A DNA stretch of 64,000 bases from Dipteris shenzhenensis (GCA_047967505.1 CM106538.1); one strand, 5' to 3'; shown: positions 1 to 12,900, numbered from the stretch's first letter. The notes: a model not told the origin generated them from the letters alone. Numbers and translations are program-made.

Positions 1-19
1 GAAAAGGAAAATAACTCCA

Positions 20-3000
20 ATGGCAGCCCGGGCTTGGTCAAAGTCCTCGTTGACCCCTGAACAAAAAGAGAAAGCTAGAAAAGAAGGATTGTGCTTCGGC
101 TGCCTTCAGCGACATCAGTGGAAGGATTGTCCACTGAATAAAGACCGTCGCACGGCTAATATGATAATATCTGAATGCGACGTGGAAATGCAGGAGAGTC
201 CCAATGCGGAACATATGCAGATGCAGCTGGCGGGACCTTCTCAGAGGTTAGTACCTTGTTTGTTATGTGTATCTGTTGCTAAGTTAGTGACGAGTGCACC
301 TGATAACATCCTATCTAAGCCCGCAGCAACGGGGTATACAGCCTTCAATGATACGGAGTTAATTAAAATGAAAGGGCAAGTGGCCAGTCATGATGTCATT
401 GTGTTGTTTGACTCGGCGTCAACTCACAATGTGATTAACTCCAAGCTCGTGAAGAGGCTGAAATTAAAGACAAGTCCATCTGACTATGCGTATACAGTCA
501 AGATGGCAGATGGAAGTTAAACTGAAGTATGGGACCAAAGGGTTACCCAGTTGGAGCTTCGGATTCAGGACTATGCTGAGAAGCTTGATTTTGAAATGAC
601 CAAGCTTGCTCATGCAGATATAGCTCTGGGTATGGCGTGGCATTCTAGGAAGAATCCAGCCATTGATTGGAAAAAGCACGTATATCAATTCAAGATGAAT
701 GATGTGCTTTATGTCTTGCGAGGTGAAAAAGATATACCTCAGGGACCGTTGGTTTCCGTGATGGAAATCAGAAAGGCTCAAGTAGAGTTTTTATTTCTTT
801 GCACAGCATCGGTAGAGCCGGTGGATGATTCTTCGGCTAGCACTGATGTTACGCAAAGTGGTGAGATGGCCAAGCTGGCTAATCTTATAACAGAGGAGTT
901 CTCTGAATGTTTTAGGGATGAACTACCTTATGGGTTACCTCTAGAGCGGAAAATTCAACATAAGATTGAACTGATCCCTGGGGCAGAACCTGTAAATAGA
1001 CCTCCCTATAGAATGAGTTTTGCTGAAGAGGCGGAGGTGCGTAGACAACTGGAAGAATACCTCAAGTTGGGGCAGATTCAACCAAGTTTCTCACCTTTTG
1101 CTTCGCCAGTGATATTAAAGAAGAAAAAGGATGATACGTTTCGCCTCTGTATAGATTACAGAGCATTGAATAATATCACTGTTAAGCACAGGTATCCGAT
1201 GGCTCGGATTGATGATTTGCTAGATGCATTACATGGAGCCGTGATTTTCAGCAAGATAGATCTTAAGTGCGGCTACCATTAAATCCGGATTAGAGCCGAG
1301 GATGTGCATAAAACCGCTTTTAGAAGCAGGTTTGGTCATTATGAGTTTTTGGTAATGCCCTTTGGACTTACCAATGCTCCAGCGACCTTCGTCATGCTTA
1401 TGAACGATTTACTACATCTGTATATCGGAAAGTTCGTAGTACATTTTATTGACAACATCTTGATATTCAGTAAAAGTGTTACTGAGCATCGTGAACACTT
1501 AAGGATAGTGTTCAGTACTTTGAGGAAAGCCAGTCTTTATGTGAATAAGAAGAAAACTATACTATGTATGGTTAGGCTTGAATATTTAGGGTTCATAATT
1601 ACTCCACAGGGGGTAGAAATGGATCCGAAGAAAGTGGCTACGATACTAACTTGGCCAATCCCTCAGAGTCGTGATCATTCTTGGGATTTGTCCAGTTTTA
1701 TAGAAGGCATATCAAAGGATATTCCGGAATAGTATCGCCATTGACTGATCTGACCTCAGATAAAGTACCTTTTATTTGGGGACAGAATCAACAAGAAAGT
1801 TTTAACACCATAAAACAAGCTGTGGTCTCAGGACCGGTGTTAAAAATAGTTGATCCCCAGAAACCGTTGTTCCTAGAAACCGATGCAAGTGGCATTGCGG
1901 TAGGAGCAGTCCTCCTTCAAGAGGGAAGGCCAGTAGCCTTTGAAAGCAAGAAGCTTTCTCCCTCTCAAAGGAATTGGCGAACTCATGAATTGGAGTTGTA
2001 TGCTGTTATCCATGCTTTGAAAACATGGAGACATTATCTGTATGGTTCAGAGTTTTATGTGGATGTAGATCATGATACTCTGAAACATTTTTGTAAACAG
2101 CCGGACTTGAGGGGCCGCCAAGCTAGGTGGGCAGAGCTCATGCAGGAGTTTAATCTAACGATTCGGTACCGAAGAGGAAAAGACAATAAGGTGGCTGATG
2201 CGTTGTCTCGCATTATGCACAACCTGAGTTTCACGGTATTAGAGAGTGCTCTAATGACCGAGATAAGAGAAACTCAAAAGGTGGACGAGTTTGTCCAGAG
2301 CTTATGGCCTAAGGCTCATGTGTTAAAACCCGGGGAAAGTGAAAAGGATGACCTGGCATCCAGAAAAGGCCAAACTTATGCAAGATATACCATAAGGAAT
2401 GGTATGCTAGTTAGAAATGGCAAGGTTGTAGTACCTGGTCAGAATGATCTCAGGCAGAGAGTCATTCGACAGTGCCATGATAGCCCGTGTGCGGGACATC
2501 CAGGAGTCGAGAAGACATATGATCTCGTGAAGCGAGATTTCTTTTGGCTAAAGATGAAAAAGCATATTCATGAATATGTGACACGGTGTTTCTCGTGTCA
2601 GGTAAGTAAGGCCGAGCGGGTGAAGTCACCCGGACTTTTACAGCCCTTGGAAATACCACTAAGTAAGTGGGAGAGCATTTCCATGGACTTTATTGTAGGG
2701 CTACCTGCAACACAAGGAGGATATAATTCTATCCTTGTGGTGGTTGATCGTCTAACCAAGATGGCTCACTTCATTCCGACTAGAGAGTCTGTTAGTGCCC
2801 CGCAAGTGGCGGATTTGTTCATTAGACATATATTTCGTCTGCATGGATTGCCTAGATCCATAGTGTCAGACAGAGATGTCAGATTTACCGGTCATTTTTG
2901 GACAGCGGTATCTGAGACACTGAGGACTGAGTTGGGAATGAGTAGTGGGGATCATCCTGAGACGGATGGTCAGACGGAGAGAGTCAACCAGACTTTAGAG

Positions 3001-3727
3001 GATATGTTGAGGGCATATGTGTCATTGAGGCAACATACATGGGACAAGTGGTTGCCATTGTTGGAGTTTGCCTACAATGATAGGAAACACTATCGGGTTC
3101 AGTCCGTTTGAGCTGAACTATGGTTATAGACCAGGCAATCCAACTATAGTTGCAGTACCTTAGAAAGTGCCTAGTGCCGCGAACTTTGTAGTTCAGATGC
3201 GGGAGATGCTAGCACTTGCGAGAGCTAATATCCGCCAGGCTATGGATAGAGCCAAGGTGTATGCGGATGAAAATCGGTCTATAAGAGTATTTAAGGAAGG
3301 AGAAAAAGTTTTTCTCAGAGTTCCTTCGCACTCGAAGTCGTCGACTTCAGGAGAATGTGCTAAGTTATCACCTCGATACTGTGGGCCGTGGTTAATTCTA
3401 AAGAGAATAGGCAGTGTAGCCTATAAATTAGAATTGCCACAGGGGTGTAAGGTGCACCCGGTTTTTCATGTTTCGCGCTTAAAGAAATTTTTGCATACAG
3501 GGGACTCAATAATCGAAGATGTGGTTTTGTTTCAGGAGATAGAGGATATTGCAAGGCGCAAACCAACGAGAATCCTGGACCGAGGAACAATGCAAATACA
3601 AAATCGGAAGATATCCACGGTGTTGGTTGCATGGCATGGTCAGCCTCTATCGAAAGCTACCTAGGAATCCGTATACCAGTTACGGAGAGTGTTCCCAGAT
3701 TTCATCATCGAGGACGCTGATGCTTGA
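20..3727 (+). pseudogene. Decayed gypsy gag-pol polyprotein
   Basis: A gag zinc knuckle around 83-131 has spacing CX2CX3HX4C, one residue short of the usual CX2CX4HX4C. The protease site reads FDSAS (408-422) where families have D-S/T-G. RT has MPFGLTNAPATF (about 1357-1392), and the catalytic YxDD is replaced by FIDN (about 1447-1458), so polymerase activity is lost. RNase H (DASG near 1881) and integrase (HHCC near 2480-2600, SDRD near 2869) follow. The chromodomain-like end lies at about 3570-3720. In-frame stops are at 518, 1280, 3161 and 3662. Frameshifts lie near 1675 and 3087. The stops at 1280 and 3662 sit where the family has Q and W. This is a clear retroelement relic, not a host gene. 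Confidence 0.88.
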
Positions 3728-3739
3728 AGAGGGAAGGAA

Positions 3740-5008
3740 TGTTATGCTCTAGCCGAGATAGCATGACCTCGGATAGATCGGTGGGCATTTTCTCTTAGAT
3801 GACCAACTTTTGTAATAGTTAATGTGCGTAATTGAAATGGTCAAGAGAAGTAACTGCCAAGGTCCTAGGTGAGGGTGGAATGGCATTGACTAGGTAGTTC
3901 TGAGTGCTAAGGCCTAGGTGCACCTAAATGTGTAGTAATGCCAAGGGGCAAGTGGGTTTTAATGTGCCCCAAGAGAGGGGTAAAAAGGTGCACCAAGTGG
4001 AGAGGCTATAATGATGACATTTGGCAAGGAGAACTATCTAGGGAAATGAGGGTCTCATGGATAAGCATGAAAGAAATAACGAATTGATCTGACGATCTGC
4101 TATCCATGAGAATTGGCTGGGTGGAACAACAATAATGCCATCGCCCGTGAGCTGAGCTAATGTAGAAACAGAAAATCAGGCTAAAGAAAGGGTATGACAT
4201 TCTAGGTTGCGGGATGACAATGTTTTTTGACAGTTTGTTGCTGAGCTCTTTGTGAGCAAGATTTCGGTTCTGATGTAGACAAGTTGTTTTCTTTTCCTCC
4301 CCATTTTGGTCGACAGGGGGTATGTAGGAAGTAGTTCAATAATATGTACTCCCTCATGGGGAGATAATCAACTCTAAGGTTGATGGAGGGGATAAAATAA
4401 ACGACATGTGGCAAACTTACATGCAATCTTCTACGTAGTTATTTAGAGGTGACCTTTTGTCACCTTGAGGTGCTCTTCTTCCCGGTCGTCTCGTGAGTCT
4501 TCCATGAGAGTCGGAGATACTAGCTCTTGGGCTTCTCTAGGTGACGTGATGCAGGGCGTTGATTGGTGGGAGCTGCTGGTCATTGCCGATCCTTGGAGAC
4601 AGTTTGGAGAGTCGTTCCATTCATATATCTACTGTGAGTAGATCATAGCAGTGTGCTTCTTGTGTAGAAGCCCGACTGTGTGTCACGTTCTTGCTTCAGT
4701 ATTGGTCTGTGTGACCCTTACTTGAGTGCTTGTGTAGAGCTGCTTGTGTAGCAGCTCTCCATCTTCATAGAGGGAAGGATACGGCTGTGTGTTGCCTTCC
4801 TTTTCAATAACCTTGCAAGCCTGTGTGGCCATCAGAAAGATATTGTAAACCTCCACAACAAGCCCCGTAGGGATGCGTGGAGGTCTCTAGTTCAAGCAAT
4901 ATATATATTGAGAGGTTTTCATACAAGCTTTACATTCACTGTGCCTCGATATTTTATGTGAGTTCAATAGCTTTGCATTTGAATTCTTTAAATCCTTCAA
5001 GGGTCACA
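3740..5008 (+). repeat. 3' LTR of the gypsy element
   Basis: It starts TGTTATGC directly after the purine-rich GAAGAGGGAAGGAA and ends GGTCACA, giving TGT...ACA termini and a length of about 1.27 kb. It has no coding content. The right end is set by the ACA and by the unrelated gypsy chromodomain fragment that begins immediately after it. Without the 5' LTR the ends cannot be confirmed. Confidence 0.55.
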
Positions 5009-5275
5009 TCCTCTACGTCCCGGAGCGCATCATGGGTTTTAGAGACCATGCACTCCCAAACAAGGCCTACATTGAGTATCTTATCAAGTGGTGGGGACTC
5101 TGTGAGGATGAGAATTCATGGCAGCCAGAAAGCATTGTCCAAGACCACCCTATCTCCTACCGGGTTGACTAGTAGTTGCTGTTTGCTGCACTTTTTTTTG
5201 GACAGCCAGGATGTAAAATTTTGAGGGAAAAATTCTATGGGAAGGGATGGCTCTAATAAAGGGGGGGAAGGGCTA
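5005..5275 (+). pseudogene. Second gypsy fragment: chromodomain and polypurine tract
   Basis: In one frame from about 5008 the sequence reads LYVPERIMGFRDHAL, then EYLIKWWGLCEDENSW around 5071-5118, ending in stop codons after about 5172. The Y-L-[IV]-K-W-x-G-x(5)-[EN]-S-W pattern is the chromodomain that follows integrase in chromoviruses. A G/A-rich tract (about 5257-5273) lies where the polypurine tract should be. The fragment lacks everything upstream. It abuts the LTR ending at 5008 and is a different copy, since the first element already has its own chromodomain. Confidence 0.7.
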
Positions 5276-5276
5276 A

Positions 5277-5587
5277 TGTAGAGGCCCTTTAGAGGCCTTT
5301 TAGGTGGGAAATGTGGAGGAACTATATAAGTCCCCATCCACCCCTCATTATACACTTTTGATGTGTGTATGACATCTAATCTTATCTCCCACCTCCTCCT
5401 TGCTACGTGCTGCCTTCACTCTCTCTCCAATCTCTCTGTATCTCTCTCATCCCTTCCCCCTTCTCTCTCTCTCTTCCTCTCCCTCTTCCCCTTTCCTCAC
5501 TTCTCACTCCTTCTCCCTCTTCCTCTCTCTTCCCTTTGTCAATTCTATCTCCTTTCTCCAATCTTCCCTGCCTCTTTCATTGTAGAC
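5277..5587 (+). repeat. Probable LTR start with TATA box and pyrimidine tract
   Basis: The sequence begins TGTAGAGGCCC right after a purine tract, has AACTATATAAG (about 5320-5330) as a TATA box, and runs into a 160-bp C/T-rich tract (about 5405-5580). This fits the U3/R of a gypsy 3' LTR truncated at a copia gag fragment. It could instead be the 5' LTR of that copia element. No PBS is visible, so the choice is open. Confidence 0.4.
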
Positions 5588-6084
5588 TCGGTGATTCCTC
5601 ATATCCAGATGATAGACACGTCAGTAGAGGCGTGGGCCATTCTGAAGGATCTATATGAAACAGATAATACATCCCGGATCTTGACTCTCACCATCAGCTC
5701 TACAACATGGATATGGATGAGGGAGATTCGGTTCATGACCACTTGACGAAAGTCAAGGTGGTGAGTGTTCGACTAGCATGGTTGGTTAGAAGGTAGACTC
5801 AAGCCAGTTGGCCTTACTAGTAATTGGGATGCTACCACGGAGTTTCAAGAGCTTCGTTACAATTGTGACTGTAGGAGAGAAGAACATGTGAAAAGTACAG
5901 CGGAAATGAACGGAAGAGAGAGAGAGCGAGCACGCCTCCCACACACACCGAACTGAGAAGGAGAGAAAGGCACGAGAGAATTGCAAGTGCTACCCTCATA
6001 GGGGGCAGACACAAAAGGACAAGGAGGAGTCCGAATCAAATGTAGATGTTGAGTCAAGAGCTTTGGCTAATGTGGTAGTCGGAT
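5588..6084 (+). pseudogene. Copia gag fragment (UBN2 type), frameshifted
   Basis: The frame around 5600-5690 reads DTSVEAWAILKDLYETDN, the typical copia gag W-x(2)-L-x(3)-Y motif. A frameshift near 5690 moves it to a frame reading QLYNMDMDEGDSVHDHLTKV, and further downstream LLVIGMLPRSFKSF (about 5820-5860). A decayed zinc-knuckle-like stretch (NCKCYPHRGQ, about 5979-6008) and a lysine/glutamate-rich tail follow. The N-terminal gag, LTR and PBS are missing. The element at 7985 has its own separate knuckle, so this is probably a different copy. Confidence 0.6.
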
Positions 6085-7105
6085 AACTATTCTTGGTGAC
6101 ATCTCCATGCGTTACTGAGGACAGATATGCAGACCCAGAAGTCACAATGAGGATGTTTGATATTGAGATGAGGAGTCGAAAGCCTCTGTGAAGGTGAAGG
6201 ACAGCAAGGAGAGTGCTTGGACTCTTCCAGCTGCTTGGCTGTTAATACTAACATGACGGTGGATTCCATGGAGTGCCCTAGGGTTTCAGGGTTAGATGGA
6301 TGTTATTCCGAAGGGGGCATTATAGGACTACACAAGTCATTGGTATGTGCCTCCATGAGGTGCATGGTTTGCTTTCAAAGCAAGCACACAGGCAGGACAA
6401 GGTTATGGTATATACTTTGTAAAATTAATTTGAGCCTTTATAACTTTCTGTGGGGGGAATCTGTTCTTCATGTGTCTCAGGAAATGTGAGACTGGAAGAC
6501 ATGTGCCTTCTTGGAAGGTATGTGCCTTCCTAGAAGGTAGAAGGATAAGTGTGGGTGCTTCTTCAAATCTCGGTAGTAGATTGTTGGAAAATGATTTTGG
6601 ACAGGGTGTATTGAAGCCATAAGATTACTTGCTTGAGAACTCAGTGAGAGTTCATGGTCTAGGTTATCTAGAGATATTCTTGGGATTTCATTTCTCGATA
6701 TGGTTCTTTTGTTGCGGACCTTGTCAGAGGGACGACGGTTTGAAACAGACCCTCAGAGCATGGTGCTTGTAAGACTCCAGGCTGTTCACTCTTTATGAGG
6801 GGGACATCTGGAAGATGATGGCATTTGGATTGTTCAAGCTCGAAAAGGCAGGAACGTGACTGAAGTTGGTGGTGCCATCTGGTACTACCTTGGATGTGGG
6901 CCTGTTTACCAGGATGGTTTGCTTGTGCAGGACTGGACCTGGAGGAGCAATATCCACCACTGGTTGAAAACCTAGGAATAGGAATTGACACCGAATCGTT
7001 CCAGAGGGCTTCATCATGGGAGCTGCCAGAGCAACTTCATCGATGAGTGGGCATTGGCCCAAGTTGTTCGGTGAGAGGGGGTGTTAGAAAGGTCACCTCC
7101 CCATC
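6085..7105. other. Unassigned decayed repeat DNA
   Basis: No open frame, RNA gene or domain could be supported. Short open frames on both strands lack recognisable motifs. A GAGAGGGGGTGTTAG at 7072-7086 resembles a polypurine tract plus LTR start, but nothing upstream in any frame resembles a retroelement 3' end. Confidence 0.4.
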
Positions 7106-7461
7106 TGTAAGCCCCCCATATGAGGAGAGCATGGGGGAGGGTGTACCTAGGAAAAGATGGTGGGCTTGTATGATGAGGACATGGAGCAAGGCGTACGGAA
7201 CTGTTGGAGAGTTCTAGGGCCCGGCAATGGCCTGACATCAGGCGGAAATGGGGCAGCAGGGCTGCGTACTATTTGGGGCAGGGTGGGGCCAGAAAAGTGC
7301 TGCAAAACGTGCAGTCCCCTATCCTTACATAGGGCTGACGGCTGGCTGGTTGGCTGGCCAACTAGGTCGGCCAGCACACAGCCCCATAAAGGGTTTGTGG
7401 GCTGGTTTACAGACCTACCATTTTTGGCCCTGCTGGGGTCGGTTCATATGGGGGGCTACCA
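7106..7461. repeat. LTR-like segment bounded by 14-bp inverted repeats
   Basis: AGCCCCCCATATGA at 7110-7123 has its exact reverse complement at 7444-7457. The 22 bases from 7106 are identical to the start of the copia LTR at 27704, so an LTR of that family (or a solo or partial LTR) probably begins here. The rest of the segment does not resemble the 27704 LTR by eye. A MITE-like element using the same ends is an alternative. No coding frame is convincing. Confidence 0.4.
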
Positions 7462-7984
7462 GCCCTTGTAAAAGGGGCCCTTTAGGGCCTCTATCTTCAT
7501 CCACCAGGGCAGCCTTCAAGGAGCAGGTTTGGAGCAAGGAGCATCGGATTGGAGCCTACATTCTGGAGGTCCAAGGAGGCTGTAGACTACAGACAAAGAG
7601 CTTGAAGAAGGGCTGCGCATCTAGGCTGACACTCAGGGCATCGACATGTAGGGGATCAGGCACGGAGACTCAAGTTGACATACACTCATCAGGGAGCACA
7701 TGGACTCAGGGATCTACGAGCGTCTCAGAGGTAGTAAGACAACATCTTTTGGTGAGGACAAAGGACCACGATTTGGTGGGACTTTGGCCCTCTGTTGTAT
7801 TGTGTCCATTGGACGGAAATATCTTGTTGGTCCTGTATCTCTCTTGAGCATTGTCTATTTTCTGATCTGCACATATATGTGAAGCACATCTAGTAAGGGA
7901 GTTTGTGATTCGACCCACACCACCATTGTGTGAGCTCCTAGGCTATTCTATCAGTCTTCCATTGTGCATACCCTCTGTTTGGTT
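7462..7984. other. Unassigned sequence between LTR-like segment and copia gag
   Basis: It starts with a GC-rich CCCTTGTAAAAGGGGCCC stretch and then runs through mixed sequence without a supported gene. It may be the remainder of the LTR that starts at 7106 plus leader DNA of the copia fragment that follows. No PBS (TGGTATCAGAGC) is present. Confidence 0.35.
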
Positions 7985-9960
7985 GATTTCTAACAATAAC
8001 AAGGACGATGATAAAGCACTTCTGGTGAAGGACAAGCTTGGTAAGGGCAAGCCCAAGGACTCCAAAGATAAGGCCGACGACTCAGAGAAGAAAAAGAAGA
8101 TAAAATGTTTATACTGTGAAAAGCTCGGTCGTTATGCAAAGGATTGCCGGAAGAAGAAGGTAGATCAAAAGAAAAAGAAGTCGTCTAAGAGCAAGGAGGA
8201 GCCTAAGATAGACACAGCCAAGGAGAGCTTTTCTTGTGCATAGACCACTGCTCTGCTCATGTAGTGAGTGATAACAAGGAGGCTTGGTATGTGGACGGTG
8301 GCGCCTTAAAACACATGTCCAACAGGAAGGAGTGGTTCAAGACCATGGAGGGGACCCATCCCTACTCGAGGTGACCGTGGGGGATAGACGGACATGCCCA
8401 ATAAAGGGGGTAGGTAGTATTCCGCAATGAGTTTAGAGAAACTAATATCCGTTGTGCTATTTGTTCCAAATCTAAGTCACTGTCACTTCCAAGGAAGATG
8501 GACAGGTGGTGGTCCAAGGTGTCAAGGAGGTTGGCTTATATTGGTTGCATGCCTTAGTTGTTCATGGGGACCACGGGCTGTGGCATGAAAGGTTTGGTCA
8601 TGTCAATTATGGTACTCTTACATAAATGCAAAAGTCGAAGATGGTGGAGGGACTTGCACCTATCAGAACCACAAATAAAGTTTGCCAGACTTGCTTGGAG
8701 GGCAAGAAACATTGAGAGCGATTCCCAAAGGAGGCTATATCGAGGGCTAAGGCACCATTGGAGCTGGTCCAGTCTGACATTTGCAGCCCAATGTCAACCA
8801 ACTCTTTTGCAAGGTCCAAGTATTCTCTTCTATTTGTGGATGACTTTAGTTGGATGACTTGGATATACTGCTTGGCCAAGAAGTCTCACGCATTTGAGAA
8901 ATTTAAAGAATTGAAGGCCAAGGTAGAGAAGGAAATAGGGAAGGATGTCAAAGCATTCCTCATCGATTGAGGGGGGGAGTTCACCTCCACAATGTTTAAC
9001 TCTTTCTACAAGAATCATGGGATCAAGCGTCAGCTTGTGCTCAGAGGAATCTCTCAAAAGATTACTGGGAGGACCAAGATCAAGGCCGTTGCCGTTGCAG
9101 ATATGACGCCCTATGAAGCTTACTATAGCAAGAAGCCCACTATCTCTCGTTTGAGGATTTTTGGTTCTGATGCATTCGTAGGTGTGCATAAAGACTATAG
9201 GTGAAAGATGGATTTCAAGAGTAGGAATTGCGTCTTTGTTGGGTACAGTGAAGAATCTAAGGCGTACTGCATCTTCGACCCAATGAAGAAACATATATTG
9301 ATCAATAGGGACGTAGTCTTTGAGAAAGCAGTGTCCCAAGCAGAAGAAGAGGTCATCAAAGTTCCCAAAGTTTCGGCTCCCAAGATGACCATTATAGAGG
9401 TAGAGACGATAAATATTCCGAGGAACCATAGGAGGAGCCAGATGCACCAAAGCCACACCCGAAGTCAACTTCCGGTGGTAGGAAGTTACCAACGTGGTAT
9501 CTAAAGACCTTGCAGAAATCTCGGGTCACGGACATTTCCGAGTTGAGTTCAAGAGTTCAACGCAATGTGTCTGCACCCTCAGCGAACTTCGCCATGGTGG
9601 ACGAGCTGCGGACCTTTGAGGAGGCAAAAGATATACCAAAGTGGTAGGCTACCATGAAGACAAAGATGGACACCATTCTAAAAAATGACACCTGGGACTT
9701 GGTGGACAGACCCTACAAGCGGAAGGTAATTGGTATCAAGTAGGTGTACAAGCTAAAGTTCAAGTCTGATTGGAGCTTGAATAAGTATAAAGCAAGATTG
9801 GTGGTGAAAGGCTATGCTTAGTCGTAGGAACTTGATTTCGACAAGACCTTTGCCCCCATAGCCCGGGGGGTCACTATTCATACGGTGATTGCTTTGGCTG
9901 CCCATCACGGTTGGTTCATATTTCATATGGACATGAAGTCAGCATTCTTGCCTAGTTTTC
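7985..9960 (+). pseudogene. Ty1/copia gag-protease-integrase-RT fragment
   Basis: A lysine-rich gag end carries a knuckle CLYCEKLGRYAKDC (8106-8147) in which the zinc-binding His is Arg. Protease reads WYVDGGALKHMSNRKEWF (about 8287-8340). The pre-integrase H/C motif (HERFGHVNYG, about 8588-8617) and the integrase core (VQSDICSPM, FVDDFSWMTWIYCLAKKSH, then a decayed GGEF) follow. A copia post-integrase block with PYEAYYSKKP and RLRIFGSDAF lies at 9109-9180. RT begins near 9650 (KNDTWDLVDRPYKRK) and breaks off at about 9950 in HMDMKSAFL. Integrase before RT is the copia order. There are multiple stops and frameshifts, and no LTR or RNase H. Confidence 0.82.
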
Positions 9961-12900
9961 CTGGACTCTACTTGACTTTTGATCAGTACAATTATTTCGG
10001 CAGGCAACCAGTCTGTGTTCATCAAGACTGATTAACCGTCAAGGTGCTAATGCTGGATTTTTTGGCACACTCCTTGTCACAAGCAGCCTATTCTTGGCCA
10101 TAATGATTGATGAGCCTCAAGTTGTAATTCAGCTTGACAGTTGGCCAGTTAAGACTGCCAAAAAGGGTATTTATCACCGGTCAAATATATAGGCCACATG
10201 CCTCTCCGTGCTCTTACAAGATGCTGGAATATTTTAATTGTTGGAAACTAGCTACGATTTAGTGCTGCCACAGAAAGATATTCTGATTGCTTAACCTTTT
10301 TATGAGAGGAAGAGTAATCTTGGTCATTTTCATTACCTTGGCCTGAAATGCTGACTCTATTATCACCTTTTCGAACTGGTTCTTAGAGTCGCAGACAAGT
10401 TTGGGTCTTTGTTACAGACTGCAACAGGGCTTATTGCCCTTAAATATAGTGATTATTTTGGTCAAAGCTGCATTGTTTCTCAAATTGTGATGATACATGA
10501 TTATGCTCATAAACGAGCCAGGAAATTCACCATTACATGTAAGGCTCACAATGATATTCTTCACTGGTAGAAATGTGGGCCAACACGTCCATGTAATGCA
10601 TAGGGGTGGTCTGACAGACAGTGCTCTGTTACCACCCTTAGAGCCCGATTCTGAAGAAGGTCCAAACTCTGTATCTGTTAGAGGACTGCTGTCATGATCA
10701 AAGATTACTTGCCTACAAAACTAGAGTATGTTGAACAAAAGTTTATGATAGCAGAATGTAGGGGTCTACATCTCTCTCACGAGTGCATAAGGAGGTAAAT
10801 TCAGATCTGAAGTACAGAACAGAATGCAGCCAAAAGAGAATACTTATGGGAACTCTACAATTGTTAACTGTCAAATACAAAATCTGCTAGACACAACCCA
10901 GCCAAGTGCTAGACTAATGACCTCACTCTAGAGGTAGAAGATATGAAGGTAAAGCGCCTCTACTGCTGTTGCCTACTACTCTCCTGCACTGACATGACAA
11001 GTCCGTGTCCCACTCAAGTTAGTGCACTCTGACAGTGGTGGGAAAGTGACACTTTCATTGGTGATTTCAGTAGCATGTTTTGGGTACATAGTCTGTGCAG
11101 ATATTCTCAAGTCTTTGGGAATGGGGGTGAAGACCCTCATGACAGACAGAGGGGGAGATTTAATTGCATCGGCATTTGACGCCTCCTGCAAGAAAGTTCT
11201 AGTGTACACTGATTGGTCTTTGAGGAGAGTAAACTGAGTTGTTATACAGCTGTGCAGGAGGCCAACCCAAACGGTTTCAAGTGCATGGGACTGGAGAGTT
11301 GTGAGATCCCTTTTTTTAAGTTTCCACTGTGGGGTTAGCTACATGTTGATGCCCTATTCTCTGACATTCTGCACCTACAAACTTGCTGCTATTTAATCAG
11401 TCATGTTTGCTTAAGCTTCAGATATCCATTACTTGCAGAAGCCTGAATGTTAAGAGAGATTTTGGAGTATTGGCTGCTACTCATATTCCAATGTATAGTA
11501 GGCTGCTCCAACACCTGATAACTCCCTGTATTTTTCCTTGAAAGGGGTGCTTGTTTATTCAAAACTCTGCTTTCGGAGAGAGATAGGGATATATGTGCAG
11601 GTACTCGTATTGATGGCTATCAGCCAAAAAAGGAGCTCGTATCAATGGCTGAAAAGCAAACAAAGTCTTCAGCCTGGGTTTTCTGCTCTTCTGAAAACTG
11701 CCTACCATGGACACATTTACTAGATTGATAGCTATTTATTTTCTGCATGAAACATACCTTGCAAATATGCTGCTCTTCTCATTTGGGGGGGGAGGGAGGG
11801 ATAATCTATAATCTGGAAATCATATGGTTAAATCAGATTGGTGTCTTTAAAGAAGATACAAGCTTAACCAAGGATACAAATAACTTGCGTGCATTTCTGT
11901 CCATTAATGGGTCACTGACTTCCTAGTATGTTGTTGATACTAGCCTTATCTGCCTTATCTATGCAGTTGATTGTTGTCTTTAAATAAGGCACAAGCTTAA
12001 TTATAGATACAAAAAACCTATTGTGCACATTTCTGTCCATTAAACAGTCCTAGTATGTAATCGAGACTGCTACTCGCTTCAGAAAGGACAGATTTTCATC
12101 ATGTCCCTTTTAGTGCATCTACTCCTTTCTTTCCAATGCTCTAAAAGTTTACTTTAAAAAATTGTTGGGTGGCACCTTGCAAAAGAACGTGTTCTGGCCG
12201 TGTGCAAATAGATCTTCTGATGCAAAAAGCTTTACAAACCTGTTGATTGACATGGTCCACTTCATATGCATCTTGTGAGAGTGAAACACACCTCATTAGC
12301 CATTTGAAGCGTAAGTCTTTTTTACACAAGGCGCTTTATTCTTCAACCATTAAAACTTGGTAAACGGAGCATCTTCAAATATCCCTATTGATACCTTTTT
12401 GGAGTAATTGACGTATGTTCATAGAAATATTTATCGCTTCCTGCATATAGCTCATCACCATTATCCACATGCTACACCTCAATAAGCCAAGTATTGGGTT
12501 CCTTACAATTAGAGTTTCAAGAATGCAGGCCTGACATATAACAATTTGTAAATTGTTTGCATGAAATGATAAAAAAATCAAAGTTTAACCTCACTACATA
12601 ACGCAAATAACTTCACAGAACACTTAAGTATGTTCATGCAATTGATGGAAATTTTGGCACAATTGTTGGAATGTCCATGGTCAAGCTATACAGCTTCGGA
12701 CATGTTGGACTAGATTGAGAACCTTTGCCACATATGGCCCATGTGTAAATGCTTGCAACATGCTCCAGGAGTAGTGATAAAACTTTCATGGGTTTATATT
12801 TCTCATTTTTGCCTTTGCAACTAAAAATTTTATTGGTGCTTGTGAATACAAAGCAATGCATATTAGAAGAGAGAGAGAGATTTTAGCACTCCAAGCTGAA

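Larger units (their letters stand above)
1..5008 (+). mobile_element. Ty3/gypsy chromovirus retrotransposon, 5' part outside window
   Basis: The order is gag zinc knuckle, protease, reverse transcriptase, RNase H, integrase, chromodomain, polypurine tract and 3' LTR. Integrase lies after RT/RNase H, which is the Ty3/gypsy order, and a chromodomain-like tail marks it as a chromovirus. The 5' LTR and most of gag lie before position 1. The coding part carries several stops and at least two frameshifts, so this copy is dead. The 3' LTR is assigned from a purine-rich tract (3726-3739) followed by TGTTA, and from an ACA end at 5008. The target-site duplication cannot be checked because the 5' end is missing. 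Confidence 0.85.

Noticed and set aside
5363-5746. Ser/Leu/Phe-rich open frames that could look like signal peptides
   Set aside because: They come from translation of a C/T-rich low-complexity tract in an LTR-like segment.
10497-11237. Possible exons of a host gene, with a faint resemblance to lipid-kinase sequence (VKTLMTDRGGDLIAS)
   Set aside because: The match is a handful of residues, with no consistent frame or splice sites and no second conserved block.
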